A stretch of DNA of 64,000 nt from Paractinoplanes atraurantiacus (lineage in GTDB: Bacteria; Actinomycetota; Actinomycetes; Mycobacteriales; Micromonosporaceae), in the NCBI RefSeq assembly GCF_900215205.1, contig NZ_OBDY01000036.1:1-64000 (forward strand), given 5' to 3'. Position 1 is the first letter of the stretch. Each line of letters opens with the position of its first letter. This document shows positions 37,040-45,382 of the stretch, piece after piece. The notes beneath the pieces were generated by a model. The model did no database searches and was not told the DNA's origin. It saw only the letters and a program-made list of their open reading frames with translations. A program made the position numbers and the translations under genes.

Positions 37040-37069
37040 GGCGGCGCGGGCCGGCCGGCCCGCGCCGCC
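37040..37069. terminator. 30-bp perfect palindrome after the esx pair
   Basis: GGCGGCGCGGGCCGG (37040-37054) is followed at once by its exact reverse complement (37055-37069). In RNA it forms a very stable GC hairpin directly after the second WXG100 stop, with no T tract. It is probably an attenuator or 3'-end stabiliser that raises esx mRNA over the downstream genes. Confidence 0.65.
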
Positions 37070-37094
37070 ACCCCACTGACGAGAGGACACGCAC

Positions 37095-37538
37095 ATGCCC
37101 GCGGGCAACAAGATCGTCATCGACCAGGATTACATCGGCGGCTTCCGGGATCTCCTCAACAACCTCTGGCTGGGCATCCCGACGCTCGAGGCCGGCAACA
37201 ACCCGAACAACGCCGGCAACCGCAGCGGGGTCCCGCTCAACGACCTGGTGGTCAAGGGCGGCGCCGACACCTTCCCCGAGGCCAAGAGCGCCGCCGAGAA
37301 GATCAAGGCGACCGGTGTCGCGCTGCACCAGAAGTTCGAGGCGATCGAGCTGAACCTCGGCAAGACCGTGCAGAACCTGACCTACATGCTCGACCTCAGC
37401 ACGGACACCGAGATCCGCAACCTCAACGCGGCCGGGGCCGCCTCGCTGCTCAACGGCGGCACCGGATCTTCGCCGGTCACCAGCGGCGGCACGCCGACCA
37501 CCACCGGCAGCACGCCGCCCGCTACTCCCGCGCCTTAA
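37095..37538 (+). CDS. Small helical T7SS-locus protein, unknown function
   Basis: 147 residues. Residues 1-105 are mostly helical (YIGGFRDLLNNLWLGIPTL; AKSAAEKIKATGVALHQKFEAIELNLGKTVQNLTYML) and look like a T7SS substrate or chaperone-like helical protein, but with no WxG turn. The last 30 residues are a Gly/Ser/Thr/Pro-rich tail (SSPVTSGGTPTT). GAGAGGA precedes the ATG. It sits between the esx pair and the two large glycine-rich proteins. No named family recognised. Confidence 0.75.
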   Translation: MPAGNKIVIDQDYIGGFRDLLNNLWLGIPTLEAGNNPNNAGNRSGVPLNDLVVKGGADTFPEAKSAAEKIKATGVALHQKFEAIELNLGKTVQNLTYMLDLSTDTEIRNLNAAGAASLLNGGTGSSPVTSGGTPTTTGSTPPATPAP

Positions 37539-37560
37539 CGCCCTTATCTAAGGAATCCCG

Positions 37561-39831
37561 ATGCCGCTCACGCCTCAGCCCCCGAACTGGGAAGCCGGAC
37601 TCCAGACGGTCTTCGGCGTCGAGGGACTGGACCACGGCGCGATCGTCGACCGGACCTGGATCAGCGGTACGGGCACCGAGTGGTGGGACGCGAACAAGAG
37701 TCCCTGGTACGACGATCCGCTCTTCGGCCAGCCCGGGCAGAACAACTTCACCCTGTACAAGAAGGCCTTCAACCCGCACGCGAAGGGCGACAAGTTCTAC
37801 ATCGTCAAGGGACGGGTCGACTGGTTCGAAGGCGATCCGTCATCGCGGGCCGCCTTCGACAAGATGGTGCTCGAGAGTCAGATGGTCGTCGACAACCCGC
37901 AGAACAAGCTGGATCCGCAGTCGTACCGCAACGTCGCGACCACCATGGACAACCTGACCACGTGGCTCGCCGGCACGCTGAGCACGCTGCAGACCCGCCG
38001 CAACGACCTGGGTGGCGACGGCAGCGGTTTCCAGGGCAGCGCCGGTCAGGCGTTCGGTGAATACCTGACCCGGTTGTCGATGGAGTTCCAGCGCCTCGAG
38101 ACCGACATGAACACCAAGAGCAGCTGGGCCGGGATGTTCCGGGACGCCGGCACCCGGGCCGAGGAGTACATCAACGGCATCCGCTCCGCCTGGAACGCCT
38201 ACAAGGGCCATCCCGGCCACGACCCGACGACCATGATCTTCAAGGTCCTCCAGCAGCTGGCCGACTACTGCGACCAGTTGAACCGGGGACGCGATTTCGG
38301 CCACCTCCTGGAGGACACCTTCACGGTGCCGCTGTCCTTCGGGAACGTCGCGGGCCGCCCGTACGACATGATGAAGGACTTCCCGAGGCTCGACGCCGAC
38401 CTGCACGCCGAGTACGCGGCCGCGACCAAGTTCCTCGAGGACAAGCTGGGCGAGGTGTTCCCGCCGCTGCGCGACAGCCTCCAGCGCATCAACCTCGACA
38501 TGCACGGGCTGACGGAGTTCGTGCCGCCGCCTTCGAAGATCACCGGCGGTGGTACGGGCAGTGGCAGCGGCATCGACACCGGAACCGGAGGCGGTGGCGG
38601 TGGTGGCGGCGGTGGCATGGACACCGGGAACGGTGTCGGCGGCGGGAGCGGTGGCGGTGGGGCCGGTAGCGGTGGCGGGCCCGCCGGTGGGGGCAACTTC
38701 GGTGCGCTCAACATCGGCGGGGGTGCGTCCGGTGGAGGCGTCGGGGGCGGCTCCACCATCTCCAGCGGGGGCCTCGGCGCGGGCGGTGGGGGAGTTGGCG
38801 CCGGCTCGGGTGGCGGCTTCAGCGGGGGTGGCGGCTTCGGCGGCTCGAGCGGCTCCGGCTTCACGGGCGACTCCGACTTCACCGGAGGCTCCGGCGGCGG
38901 TGTCGGCGGTGGAACGGGCGGCGGCGGGTTCGGCGGCGGGATCATCGGCGGTGGGTTCGGTGGCGTCATCGGCGGAGGCCTGGGCGGCAAGCCGGGGCTT
39001 GACGACTCGCCGGACCGGCCCGGCGGCAGCCAGGCGTGGGACGACCTGGACGACTTCACCGGCGGCAGCGGCCCGGCCGGTGGCGGTTCGTTCGGGAGCA
39101 TCGGCGGCGGGTCCGGAGGCAACGGCGCGTCGGCGATCGACCCGGGCAAGGTGGTCCCGGGCGGCGGCTTCGCCGGCATAGGCGGGGGCGGATCCGGCTC
39201 CGGCCTAGGTGGCCTCGGCGGCGGTTCCGGTTCGAGCTCCGACATCCCGGGTGGCGTCGGAGCGGGCTTCGGCGGCCTGGGCGGCGGTGGCGGTGGCGGT
39301 TCCAGCCTCGACACCCTGGATGGCGCTGGGGCCGGCTTCGGTGGGCTGGATGGCCTGGGCGGGTCAGGCGGCTTCGGCGGACTGGGCGGGTCCGATGGGC
39401 TGGGCGGGACAGGCGGCTTCGGCGGACTGGGCGGACCCGGCGGGCTGGGCGGCGCCGGCGGTGGTTTCGGCGGCAGCCCGATGACCGGAGCCAGCTCGGG
39501 GTTCAGCACCTTCGACACGAACGGCGCGATGCCGGGCTCGGGGCTGGCGGTCGGTGATCTCGGCGAGAACCCGGCCGCGGATGCCGGCGGTTACCCGCCT
39601 TACATGCCCCCGATGACGGGCACCGGCGATCAGGACGTGAAGGAGCGGGAGCGCAAGACGTGGCTGGACGAGGACGAGGAAGTGTGGGGCACGGCGGGCG
39701 TCAGCCCGGCGGTGATCGGACGCGACGAGGCCGGCTCCGCGCCGGCTCAGCCGAATCGGCCGTTCGGCCCAAGTCCCGCCGGCGCTCCGCAGCCGTCTCC
39801 CACCGAACGCCGGGTGCCCACCCGGGGGTGA
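37561..39831 (+). CDS. T7SS-associated protein with WXG-like N-terminal domain and glycine-rich region (paralogue A)
   Basis: 756 residues. Residues about 1-325 form a conserved mostly helical domain containing F-Q-G (GSGFQGSAGQAF) at the place a WxG turn would be, long amphipathic helices after it, and the motif GHPGHDPTTMIFKVLQQLADYCD. Residues about 335-660 are almost pure Gly with Ser/Ala/Val. The C-terminus carries a conserved block: GGYPPYMPPM, an acidic/basic ERERKTWLDEDEEVWG stretch and VIGRDE. No signal peptide. It resembles EspB/PPE-scale T7SS substrates in size and layout, but not in named domains. AAGGA precedes the ATG. Its paralogue follows directly. Confidence 0.8.
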   Translation: MPLTPQPPNWEAGLQTVFGVEGLDHGAIVDRTWISGTGTEWWDANKSPWYDDPLFGQPGQNNFTLYKKAFNPHAKGDKFYIVKGRVDWFEGDPSSRAAFDKMVLESQMVVDNPQNKLDPQSYRNVATTMDNLTTWLAGTLSTLQTRRNDLGGDGSGFQGSAGQAFGEYLTRLSMEFQRLETDMNTKSSWAGMFRDAGTRAEEYINGIRSAWNAYKGHPGHDPTTMIFKVLQQLADYCDQLNRGRDFGHLLEDTFTVPLSFGNVAGRPYDMMKDFPRLDADLHAEYAAATKFLEDKLGEVFPPLRDSLQRINLDMHGLTEFVPPPSKITGGGTGSGSGIDTGTGGGGGGGGGGMDTGNGVGGGSGGGGAGSGGGPAGGGNFGALNIGGGASGGGVGGGSTISSGGLGAGGGGVGAGSGGGFSGGGGFGGSSGSGFTGDSDFTGGSGGGVGGGTGGGGFGGGIIGGGFGGVIGGGLGGKPGLDDSPDRPGGSQAWDDLDDFTGGSGPAGGGSFGSIGGGSGGNGASAIDPGKVVPGGGFAGIGGGGSGSGLGGLGGGSGSSSDIPGGVGAGFGGLGGGGGGGSSLDTLDGAGAGFGGLDGLGGSGGFGGLGGSDGLGGTGGFGGLGGPGGLGGAGGGFGGSPMTGASSGFSTFDTNGAMPGSGLAVGDLGENPAADAGGYPPYMPPMTGTGDQDVKERERKTWLDEDEEVWGTAGVSPAVIGRDEAGSAPAQPNRPFGPSPAGAPQPSPTERRVPTRG
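38550..39480 (+). repeat. Glycine-rich low-complexity coding region in paralogue A
   Basis: About 310 codons dominated by GGxGxGG and GGFGGLGG units, for example GGLGGSGGFGG variants near 39350-39460. Read in frame it is continuous; its antisense strand gives spurious proline-rich frames. Confidence 0.85.
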
Positions 39832-39888
39832 GCGGCCCCATCGGCGCCGCGCTCAGTTCGGAGACCACGTCACACGAGGGAATTCATC

Positions 39889-42102
39889 ATGCCTGGAACG
39901 CCTGATCCGTCCGACTGGGACACCGGAATCAGCACTGTCTTCGGCGCGGAAGGAATGAATCGGGCAGGGATGGTCGGTGCGAACTGGTTCGCCGGCGTCG
40001 GCTTCGAGTGGATGGGCGCCGGTGGCGACCCGTGGTACGACGACCCCGCATTCGGCACGCCCGGCGAGAACGACTTCACCATGTACAAGAAGTCATTCAA
40101 CGACCACAAGAACAAGTTCTTCATCGTCAAAGGACGCGTCAACTGGTTCGAGGGCGATCCGTCGCCTCGTGCGGTCTTCGACAAGTTCGTCGCCGGGAGC
40201 CAGGACGGTGTGTGGCACACGTCCTCCAAGCTCGATCCGCAGACGTACCGCAATGCCTCGACCACGATGGACGGCATCGGTGCCTGGATCAAGAGCACGG
40301 TGGAGATCCTGAAGACGCGGCGGGACGGGCTCGGCACCGATCACAGTGGTTTCAAGGGCTCGTCGGCCCAGGCGTTCTCCGAGTTGATGTATCGGTTCTC
40401 GGCTGAGCTCACCCGGCTCGAGCTGGACATGAACACCAAGCGCAAGTGGGCGACGATGTTGAAGGACGTCGCCGACCGGGCCGATGAGTTCATCAACGGA
40501 ATTCGTAATGCCTGGAACGTCTTCTCCGCCCACCCGGGGCATGATCCGACGAGCATGATCCTCAAGATTCTTCAGCAGTTGGCCGACCACTGTGACGCGC
40601 TCAACCGCATGCTCGACGGCAAGTCGTGGCAGACGCACGGCCCGACGTGGGTCGTTCCCCTCTCCTTCGGGCGGATCGTCAACAAGAACTACGACGTGAT
40701 GGTCGACTTCCCGAAGATCGATGAAGATCTGCACGCGGAGTTCGCCGCCGCCGTTTCGGGCCTCGACGAAGAGATGCGCAGGGTTTTCGGTCCGCTGCGG
40801 GACGCCCTGTACGCGATCAGTGTCGACATCATCGGCGTGACGCCGTTCGTTCCGCCGCCGTCGCAGATCAGCTCGGGCATCGGCGGGGGCGGCACCGGAC
40901 TCGGCGGCGGTGGTACCGGGCTCGGTGGCGGTGGGATCAAGACGGGTGGGGTCGGCGGTGGCGGCGTCAAGACTGGTGGGACCGGTGGCGGCGGCATCAC
41001 GACGGGCGGACTCGGCGGTGGCGGCATCAAGACCGGCGGGACCGGTGGCGGCGGCATCACGACGGGTGGCCTCGGCGGTGGCGGGCTCGGCGGTGGCGGG
41101 CTCAGCGGCGGTGGTCTGGGCGGCGGCAGTGGTGGGCTCAGCGGCGGCGGTGGTGGCGCGGGCAGTGGGCTGCCCGGAGGCGGCCTCGACCTCGGCGGCC
41201 TCGGAGGCTCCGGCTCGGCCGGTGGTGGGCTGACCGGATCCGGCTCAGGCGGCCTCGGCGGCGGCGTGGGCACTGGCACTGGCGGCGGCGTCGGTGGCGG
41301 TCTCGTCGGCGGTGGACTGGGCGGCGGTGGTCTGGGCGGCGGTGGTCTGGGCGGCGATGGTCTGGGCGGCGGTCTCGGGGGCGGCCTCGGCTCCGGCTCC
41401 GGCGTGAAGCCCGGCGGTGGCCTTGGCAGCGGGGTGAAGCCGGGCACCGGGGCCGGTCTCGGCGGCGCCGCGGGCTCCGGTGGCAAACCGGGCAGTGGCG
41501 TCGACCTTCCCGGCCGGGGCAGCGGGATCGTGCCCGACCTCGACGACTTCACCGGCGGCAAGCCCGGCCTGTCCGGCGGCAACGGCGCGTCGGCCCTCGA
41601 ACCCGGAACGCTTCCGTCCGGAGGCGGCGGGGGCGGGTTCAGCACCTACGACCCCACCGACACCGCGGCGACAGGCAACTCGGGCTTCGCCACCGGCGGC
41701 CTCGGCGGCCTGGCCGGCGGCCTGACCGCCGGAGGCGGAGCGGCCGGCGCCGCGGCGATGGACGGGGCCGGTTCCGGGCTGGGCGGGTCGTCCGTTGGTA
41801 CGGGAGCGGCGTCCGGCACCTCGGCCGGCGCGGGGGCCAACGGCGCGGGCGGCTATCCGCCGTACATGCCGCCGATGAACGGCATGGGTGGCAACCAGCA
41901 GGAGAAGGAGCGCGAACGGTCGACCTGGCTCGACGAGGAGGAAGAGGTCTGGGGCACCGAGCCGGACCTCGCCCCGTCCGTCATCGGCCGGGACGACTGG
42001 GACAGCACGTCGTCGGACGAGCCTCAGCCGGCCTCGCGCCCGCACACCCCGGGCTCGCCGCAGACCCGACCAGGCCAGCGTCGCGCGACCACGCGCGGCT
42101 GA
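39889..42102 (+). CDS. T7SS-associated protein with WXG-like N-terminal domain and glycine-rich region (paralogue B)
   Basis: 737 residues, same architecture as the preceding gene: N-terminal helical domain (PSDWDTGISTVFGAEGMNRAG parallels PPNWEAGLQTVFGVEGLDHGA), F-K-G turn (SGFKGSSAQAF), GHPGHD-like HPGHDPTSMILKILQQLADHCD, then about 300 residues of Gly-rich repeats (TGGxGGGGI units) and the same C-terminal block (GGYPPYMPPM, ERERSTWLDEEEEVWG, VIGRDD). The pair clearly arose by tandem duplication and may form a heterodimer. Start ATG 39889 has GAGGGA upstream; 57 bases separate it from paralogue A. Confidence 0.8.
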   Translation: MPGTPDPSDWDTGISTVFGAEGMNRAGMVGANWFAGVGFEWMGAGGDPWYDDPAFGTPGENDFTMYKKSFNDHKNKFFIVKGRVNWFEGDPSPRAVFDKFVAGSQDGVWHTSSKLDPQTYRNASTTMDGIGAWIKSTVEILKTRRDGLGTDHSGFKGSSAQAFSELMYRFSAELTRLELDMNTKRKWATMLKDVADRADEFINGIRNAWNVFSAHPGHDPTSMILKILQQLADHCDALNRMLDGKSWQTHGPTWVVPLSFGRIVNKNYDVMVDFPKIDEDLHAEFAAAVSGLDEEMRRVFGPLRDALYAISVDIIGVTPFVPPPSQISSGIGGGGTGLGGGGTGLGGGGIKTGGVGGGGVKTGGTGGGGITTGGLGGGGIKTGGTGGGGITTGGLGGGGLGGGGLSGGGLGGGSGGLSGGGGGAGSGLPGGGLDLGGLGGSGSAGGGLTGSGSGGLGGGVGTGTGGGVGGGLVGGGLGGGGLGGGGLGGDGLGGGLGGGLGSGSGVKPGGGLGSGVKPGTGAGLGGAAGSGGKPGSGVDLPGRGSGIVPDLDDFTGGKPGLSGGNGASALEPGTLPSGGGGGGFSTYDPTDTAATGNSGFATGGLGGLAGGLTAGGGAAGAAAMDGAGSGLGGSSVGTGAASGTSAGAGANGAGGYPPYMPPMNGMGGNQQEKERERSTWLDEEEEVWGTEPDLAPSVIGRDDWDSTSSDEPQPASRPHTPGSPQTRPGQRRATTRG
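40870..41480 (+). repeat. Glycine-rich low-complexity coding region in paralogue B
   Basis: About 200 codons of GGGGxxTGG and GGGLGGGGL units; near 40920-41090 a unit coding TGGxGGGGIK/T is repeated about six times, for example KTGGTGGGGITTGGLG. Confidence 0.85.
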
Positions 42103-42122
42103 TCGAACAGAGGAACCGACCA

Positions 42123-42548
42123 GTGACCAGTCCCATGCACAACCGTCTCGAAGAGATGATGGCCGAGCTCGAGCGCCACAAGGCGGCCATCGGTGACCTC
42201 CAGAACGGCCTGGCCTCGTCCGAGACCAACGTGACGTCCAAGAGCCGCGCGATCACCGTCACGGTCGACGGTCAGGGGGAGCTGACCGGGATCAGATTCG
42301 TCACCAACGCCTACCGGTCGATGGCCCCGGCCGAGCTCGCGTCCCTGATCGTCGAGACGGTCCGGGAGGCCCGGGAGAAGTCGCGGGCCCACGCCGTGCA
42401 GCTTTTCTCCCAGGTGATGCCCTCCGGCATCCCGATCATGGAGATGCTGAACGGGCCGGTCGACTTCGACTCCGCCATGGCCGACATCCAGCAGGCCTTC
42501 CGCGACGCCGAGTCGGACCGGCCGGGCCGCGCCGGGGACCAGCCGTGA
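42123..42548 (+). CDS. YbaB/EbfC family protein
   Basis: 141 residues. N-terminal helix (NRLEEMMAELERHKAAIGDLQ), central beta-strands (SRAITVTVDGQGELTGIRF) and a C-terminal helix (LASLIVETVREAREKSRAHAV), which together are the YbaB/EbfC nucleoid-associated fold. Such genes often sit beside WXG100 genes in actinobacterial T7SS loci, where their role (regulator or chaperone) is unproven. GTG 42123 has GAGGAACC upstream. The stop overlaps the next start (GTGA). Confidence 0.83.
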   Translation: MTSPMHNRLEEMMAELERHKAAIGDLQNGLASSETNVTSKSRAITVTVDGQGELTGIRFVTNAYRSMAPAELASLIVETVREAREKSRAHAVQLFSQVMPSGIPIMEMLNGPVDFDSAMADIQQAFRDAESDRPGRAGDQP

Positions 42549-43618
42549 GCGTCACGACCGACACGGCCGCCGTACGGGCCGGTCTGCACGGGTTGCTGCT
42601 GCGGGCGGCCGGGCGGTTCGCCGACGACCTGGTCGCCGAGTGCCGGGCCTGGCTCGCCGCCGGGGATCCGGTGGCGGTCGGTCAGACGATCACCCACGCG
42701 GCCCTCACCGGGGCGATCCCGCTGGCGCCGGCCGACGCCGACCTCGTCACGGCGGTACTCGCCGACGCCGGGGAGGACGTCTCGCACCTGGCCGGCCTCG
42801 AACGGTCGACCGCGGAGAAGGCGCCGGACTACGCGTTCGCCCCGGTATCGCCGGACGTTCTCGCCGAGTACGCGGACGAGCTGCCGTACGCCCTGGATCT
42901 GACCGAGATCTACGACGGGCCGGGCGGCATCGACGCCGTCGACAGCACCGCCGCGGCCGTGTCGGCCCGCAACGGCGTCGAGGCGCTCTGGCGGTCCTGG
43001 CGGTTCCCGGCCGGGAACACCCCGTGGCCGAGGCCGAGGCGGCTGTACGCGGCCCGCGTCGAGTCCGGCGCCGACCCGGTGACGGTGGCCGAGGCGATCC
43101 GGCAGGCGCTGCCGGACGACGTGCTGGTCGAGGTCTTCGGAGATGACGTGCCGCCGCCCGCCTACCAGCGGACGGCCGTGTCGTTCGGTGCGCTGGTCTG
43201 GACCGCCACTCCCGCCCACGAGGTTCAGGTGGCCGCGCTCTTCGACGAGCTCGACGACGACGGTGTCGCGTACTTCTCGGCGGATCACCCCCGGCTCGCC
43301 GGCGGGGAGCGGGATCGGGTGCTCGCCTATCTGCGGCAGGGCGTGCCGCTGATCCACACGACGGAGTACGCCCTCGACGCGGTGGAGCCGCAGCGGGGCG
43401 ATGCCGTGCCGGTCGCCTTCCACACCGACGGCGAATGGATCTGGGCCGAGGCGACGACCTATTACCTGGCCGAGTACGGGATCGCGCCCGACCCGGACCT
43501 GCTGGACCACATCGCCGCCCGGGGCGGGCGGATGCCCGCGGTGCCCGACGAGTCGGTCCATCGTGCGCTCTACCAGCTGTACCGGCGGGCCGCCGCGTCC
43601 GCCGAGTACGCGGCCTGA
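42545..43618 (+). CDS. T7SS-locus protein of unknown function
   Basis: 357 residues, acidic, soluble, no signal peptide or membrane helix. Mixed alpha/beta: an N-terminal helical repeat-like part (HGLLLRAAGRFADDLVAECRAWLAAG; VGQTITHAALTG), a region around Ser-Ala-Arg-Asn-Gly (AVSARNGVEALWRSW), and a C-terminal block with VPVAFHTDGEWIWAEATTYYLAEYG followed by a helical end. The last block resembles short domains seen in immunity-like or T7SS-associated cytosolic proteins, but I do not recognise the family. GTG start overlaps the YbaB stop by 4 bases, so the two are translationally coupled. Confidence 0.7.
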   Translation: MSVTTDTAAVRAGLHGLLLRAAGRFADDLVAECRAWLAAGDPVAVGQTITHAALTGAIPLAPADADLVTAVLADAGEDVSHLAGLERSTAEKAPDYAFAPVSPDVLAEYADELPYALDLTEIYDGPGGIDAVDSTAAAVSARNGVEALWRSWRFPAGNTPWPRPRRLYAARVESGADPVTVAEAIRQALPDDVLVEVFGDDVPPPAYQRTAVSFGALVWTATPAHEVQVAALFDELDDDGVAYFSADHPRLAGGERDRVLAYLRQGVPLIHTTEYALDAVEPQRGDAVPVAFHTDGEWIWAEATTYYLAEYGIAPDPDLLDHIAARGGRMPAVPDESVHRALYQLYRRAAASAEYAA

Positions 43619-43624
43619 GAACCG

Positions 43625-45382
43625 ATGGAACCGAACGTGGGTCATTGGCGTCTGGTCGGCGGCCGCCGTGGTCTGGTGCTGGTGCCCGCTCACCGTCCCC
43701 GGCCCTGGTACACGCCGGAGCTTCCGCAACCCCGTATGCGTGACGGGGCCCGGGTCGGGCCGCCGGTGGGCCGGGCGACTCCGGCCGGCTGGTCCTTCGC
43801 CGGCGAGGCGCCGGAGCGCCCGCCGGTCATCGGGTTCTTCGTCGTCGACGCCCGCTGGGATCCGATCGGGTTCGAGGTCGAGGGGCGACAGATCTCACCT
43901 GCTCTGTTCGCGGCCCACCTGGCCGCGCTGGGTACGACCCGGCCGATCCTGTTGTCGCCGCACAGGCCGGAGGGCTCACCGGCAGCCTCGCGGCGGATCC
44001 TGATCGAGCTGTGCCAGGCGTTCGGGCGGCCGGTGACCACGGCCGAGGGCACGATCCGGTACGCCGCCGACGGCACCGCCTCGACCGACGGCGCCTTCCG
44101 GCGCTGGCATCCCGCGCCCCGCCCGGCCGAGGATCTCGGCTCGATCCTGCCCGCGCCCGCGGTGGCCTACAGCGGCGACGCCGAGCCCCGGCCGCCCCGC
44201 ACCGAGACGGTGACACCGGCCGGGCCGGCGGGCCCGGTCGCCGTGGGCCCTGGCTGGGCCGGGCTGCTGGACGTCCGGGGCCGCACCCGGTCGCCCAAGG
44301 TGGCCGAGCCCCGTCCACCGGTGCGGCGCGCTCCGGAGGCCGGCACCGCGGCATCGAGCATTCCCCACCAGTCACCGGCCTCGACGACACCGGCCGTGCC
44401 CGTGGGGCCGGCGGTCGAGATGCCACCGGCCCCGGTGGTACCGGCCGTTCCCATGCGGACGGCGGCCGAGAGGCCGGCGCCGGTGGCCGGTCCGGTCAAG
44501 GCGGCGGCTGTTCTGGCGAGCGGCGCCGAGGCGGCGACGATCCCGGCCGGGCCCGCGGGGCCCGGGGCCGGGCTGTGGCTGCCGGACGCCGAGCCGGCCG
44601 TGGACCCGGCCGCCGTGCGCGAGACGCTGGGCCGCTCCTACGACGCCCACGCCCGCGTCGTGGCCCGCCTGCTCTCCGAGAACCCCGGGCTCCGGGCCGT
44701 CGCCGGCCCCTCCACGGCCGCGACGGCCGGGCTGGTCGCCGTCCGCTCCTATCTGCTCGACGAGAACGCGGCCCTCAACGCCGCCCTGCGCGGCGAGACA
44801 CCGGTCGACGAGACTCGCGCGCTCCTGCTCGCCGTCACCGCGCGGCACGGCCTGGTGCGGCTGCCGTCCGTCTTCGGCCCGGTGTTCCGCAACCTGCCCG
44901 CCGACCCGGACGTCACCGTGTCCTACCGCCCCGGCGAGGAACTCGAGGAGCCCGGCTTCGTCGACGTCGACCTCGTCCCGGCGGCCGGTGACGGCGTGGC
45001 CATCGAGTTCGCCATCTGGTCCACCAGCGCCCGCCGCGTGGGCGGCCTCGGCGCCGGCGAGTCGGCCGCCCTCTTCCCGCCCGGCAGCCGGTTCTCGGTG
45101 CTGGCCGTGGACGAGCCGGCCGACCGCACGGCCCCGGTGCGGGTGCTGCTGCGCGACCTGGCGACCACCGGCCGTGGCCGGGCCGGCCCGGAGAGCGTCG
45201 ACCGGGTCGTCACCCGCCTGCGCGAGGTCGCACGGCCGTCCGGCGTGATCCGGCCGGCCGGGCGGGCCGGCTTCCCGATCGGCGTCGACCGGCAGCAGCG
45301 GCGTTTCCGGCGCGGCGCGCCGGCCCACCTCCGGCCGTCCGGCTCTGGCCCGGCCTTCGCGGAAAGAATGGAACGAGCATGA
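43625..45382 (+). CDS. T7SS-locus protein with degenerate ADP-ribosyltransferase-like C-terminus
   Basis: 585 residues. Residues about 65-165 form an alpha/beta module (PILLSPH, then ILIELCQAFGRPVTTAEG, then GAFRRWHP) that recurs in the gene at 48540 and in the large downstream proteins. About 170-330 is a Pro/Ala-rich linker. About 340-540 reads like an R-S-E class ADP-ribosyltransferase fold: VFRNL with Arg422, PGFVDVDL, an STS motif (Ser466-Thr-Ser468) and GESAALFPPGSRFSVL. There the usual E-x-E before V-L-F-P-P is Glu479-S-Ala481, so the catalytic Glu is missing. The domain is therefore probably a binding or structural pseudo-enzyme. Assignment is by motif reading only. Its stop overlaps the EccA-like start. 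Confidence 0.65.
   Translation: MEPNVGHWRLVGGRRGLVLVPAHRPRPWYTPELPQPRMRDGARVGPPVGRATPAGWSFAGEAPERPPVIGFFVVDARWDPIGFEVEGRQISPALFAAHLAALGTTRPILLSPHRPEGSPAASRRILIELCQAFGRPVTTAEGTIRYAADGTASTDGAFRRWHPAPRPAEDLGSILPAPAVAYSGDAEPRPPRTETVTPAGPAGPVAVGPGWAGLLDVRGRTRSPKVAEPRPPVRRAPEAGTAASSIPHQSPASTTPAVPVGPAVEMPPAPVVPAVPMRTAAERPAPVAGPVKAAAVLASGAEAATIPAGPAGPGAGLWLPDAEPAVDPAAVRETLGRSYDAHARVVARLLSENPGLRAVAGPSTAATAGLVAVRSYLLDENAALNAALRGETPVDETRALLLAVTARHGLVRLPSVFGPVFRNLPADPDVTVSYRPGEELEEPGFVDVDLVPAAGDGVAIEFAIWSTSARRVGGLGAGESAALFPPGSRFSVLAVDEPADRTAPVRVLLRDLATTGRGRAGPESVDRVVTRLREVARPSGVIRPAGRAGFPIGVDRQQRRFRRGAPAHLRPSGSGPAFAERMERA

Noticed and set aside
38265..39518. Minus-strand proline-rich frame over the glycine-rich region
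   Set aside because: Pure complement of Gly codons (GGN to CCN); the plus strand encodes conserved ends shared with its paralogue.
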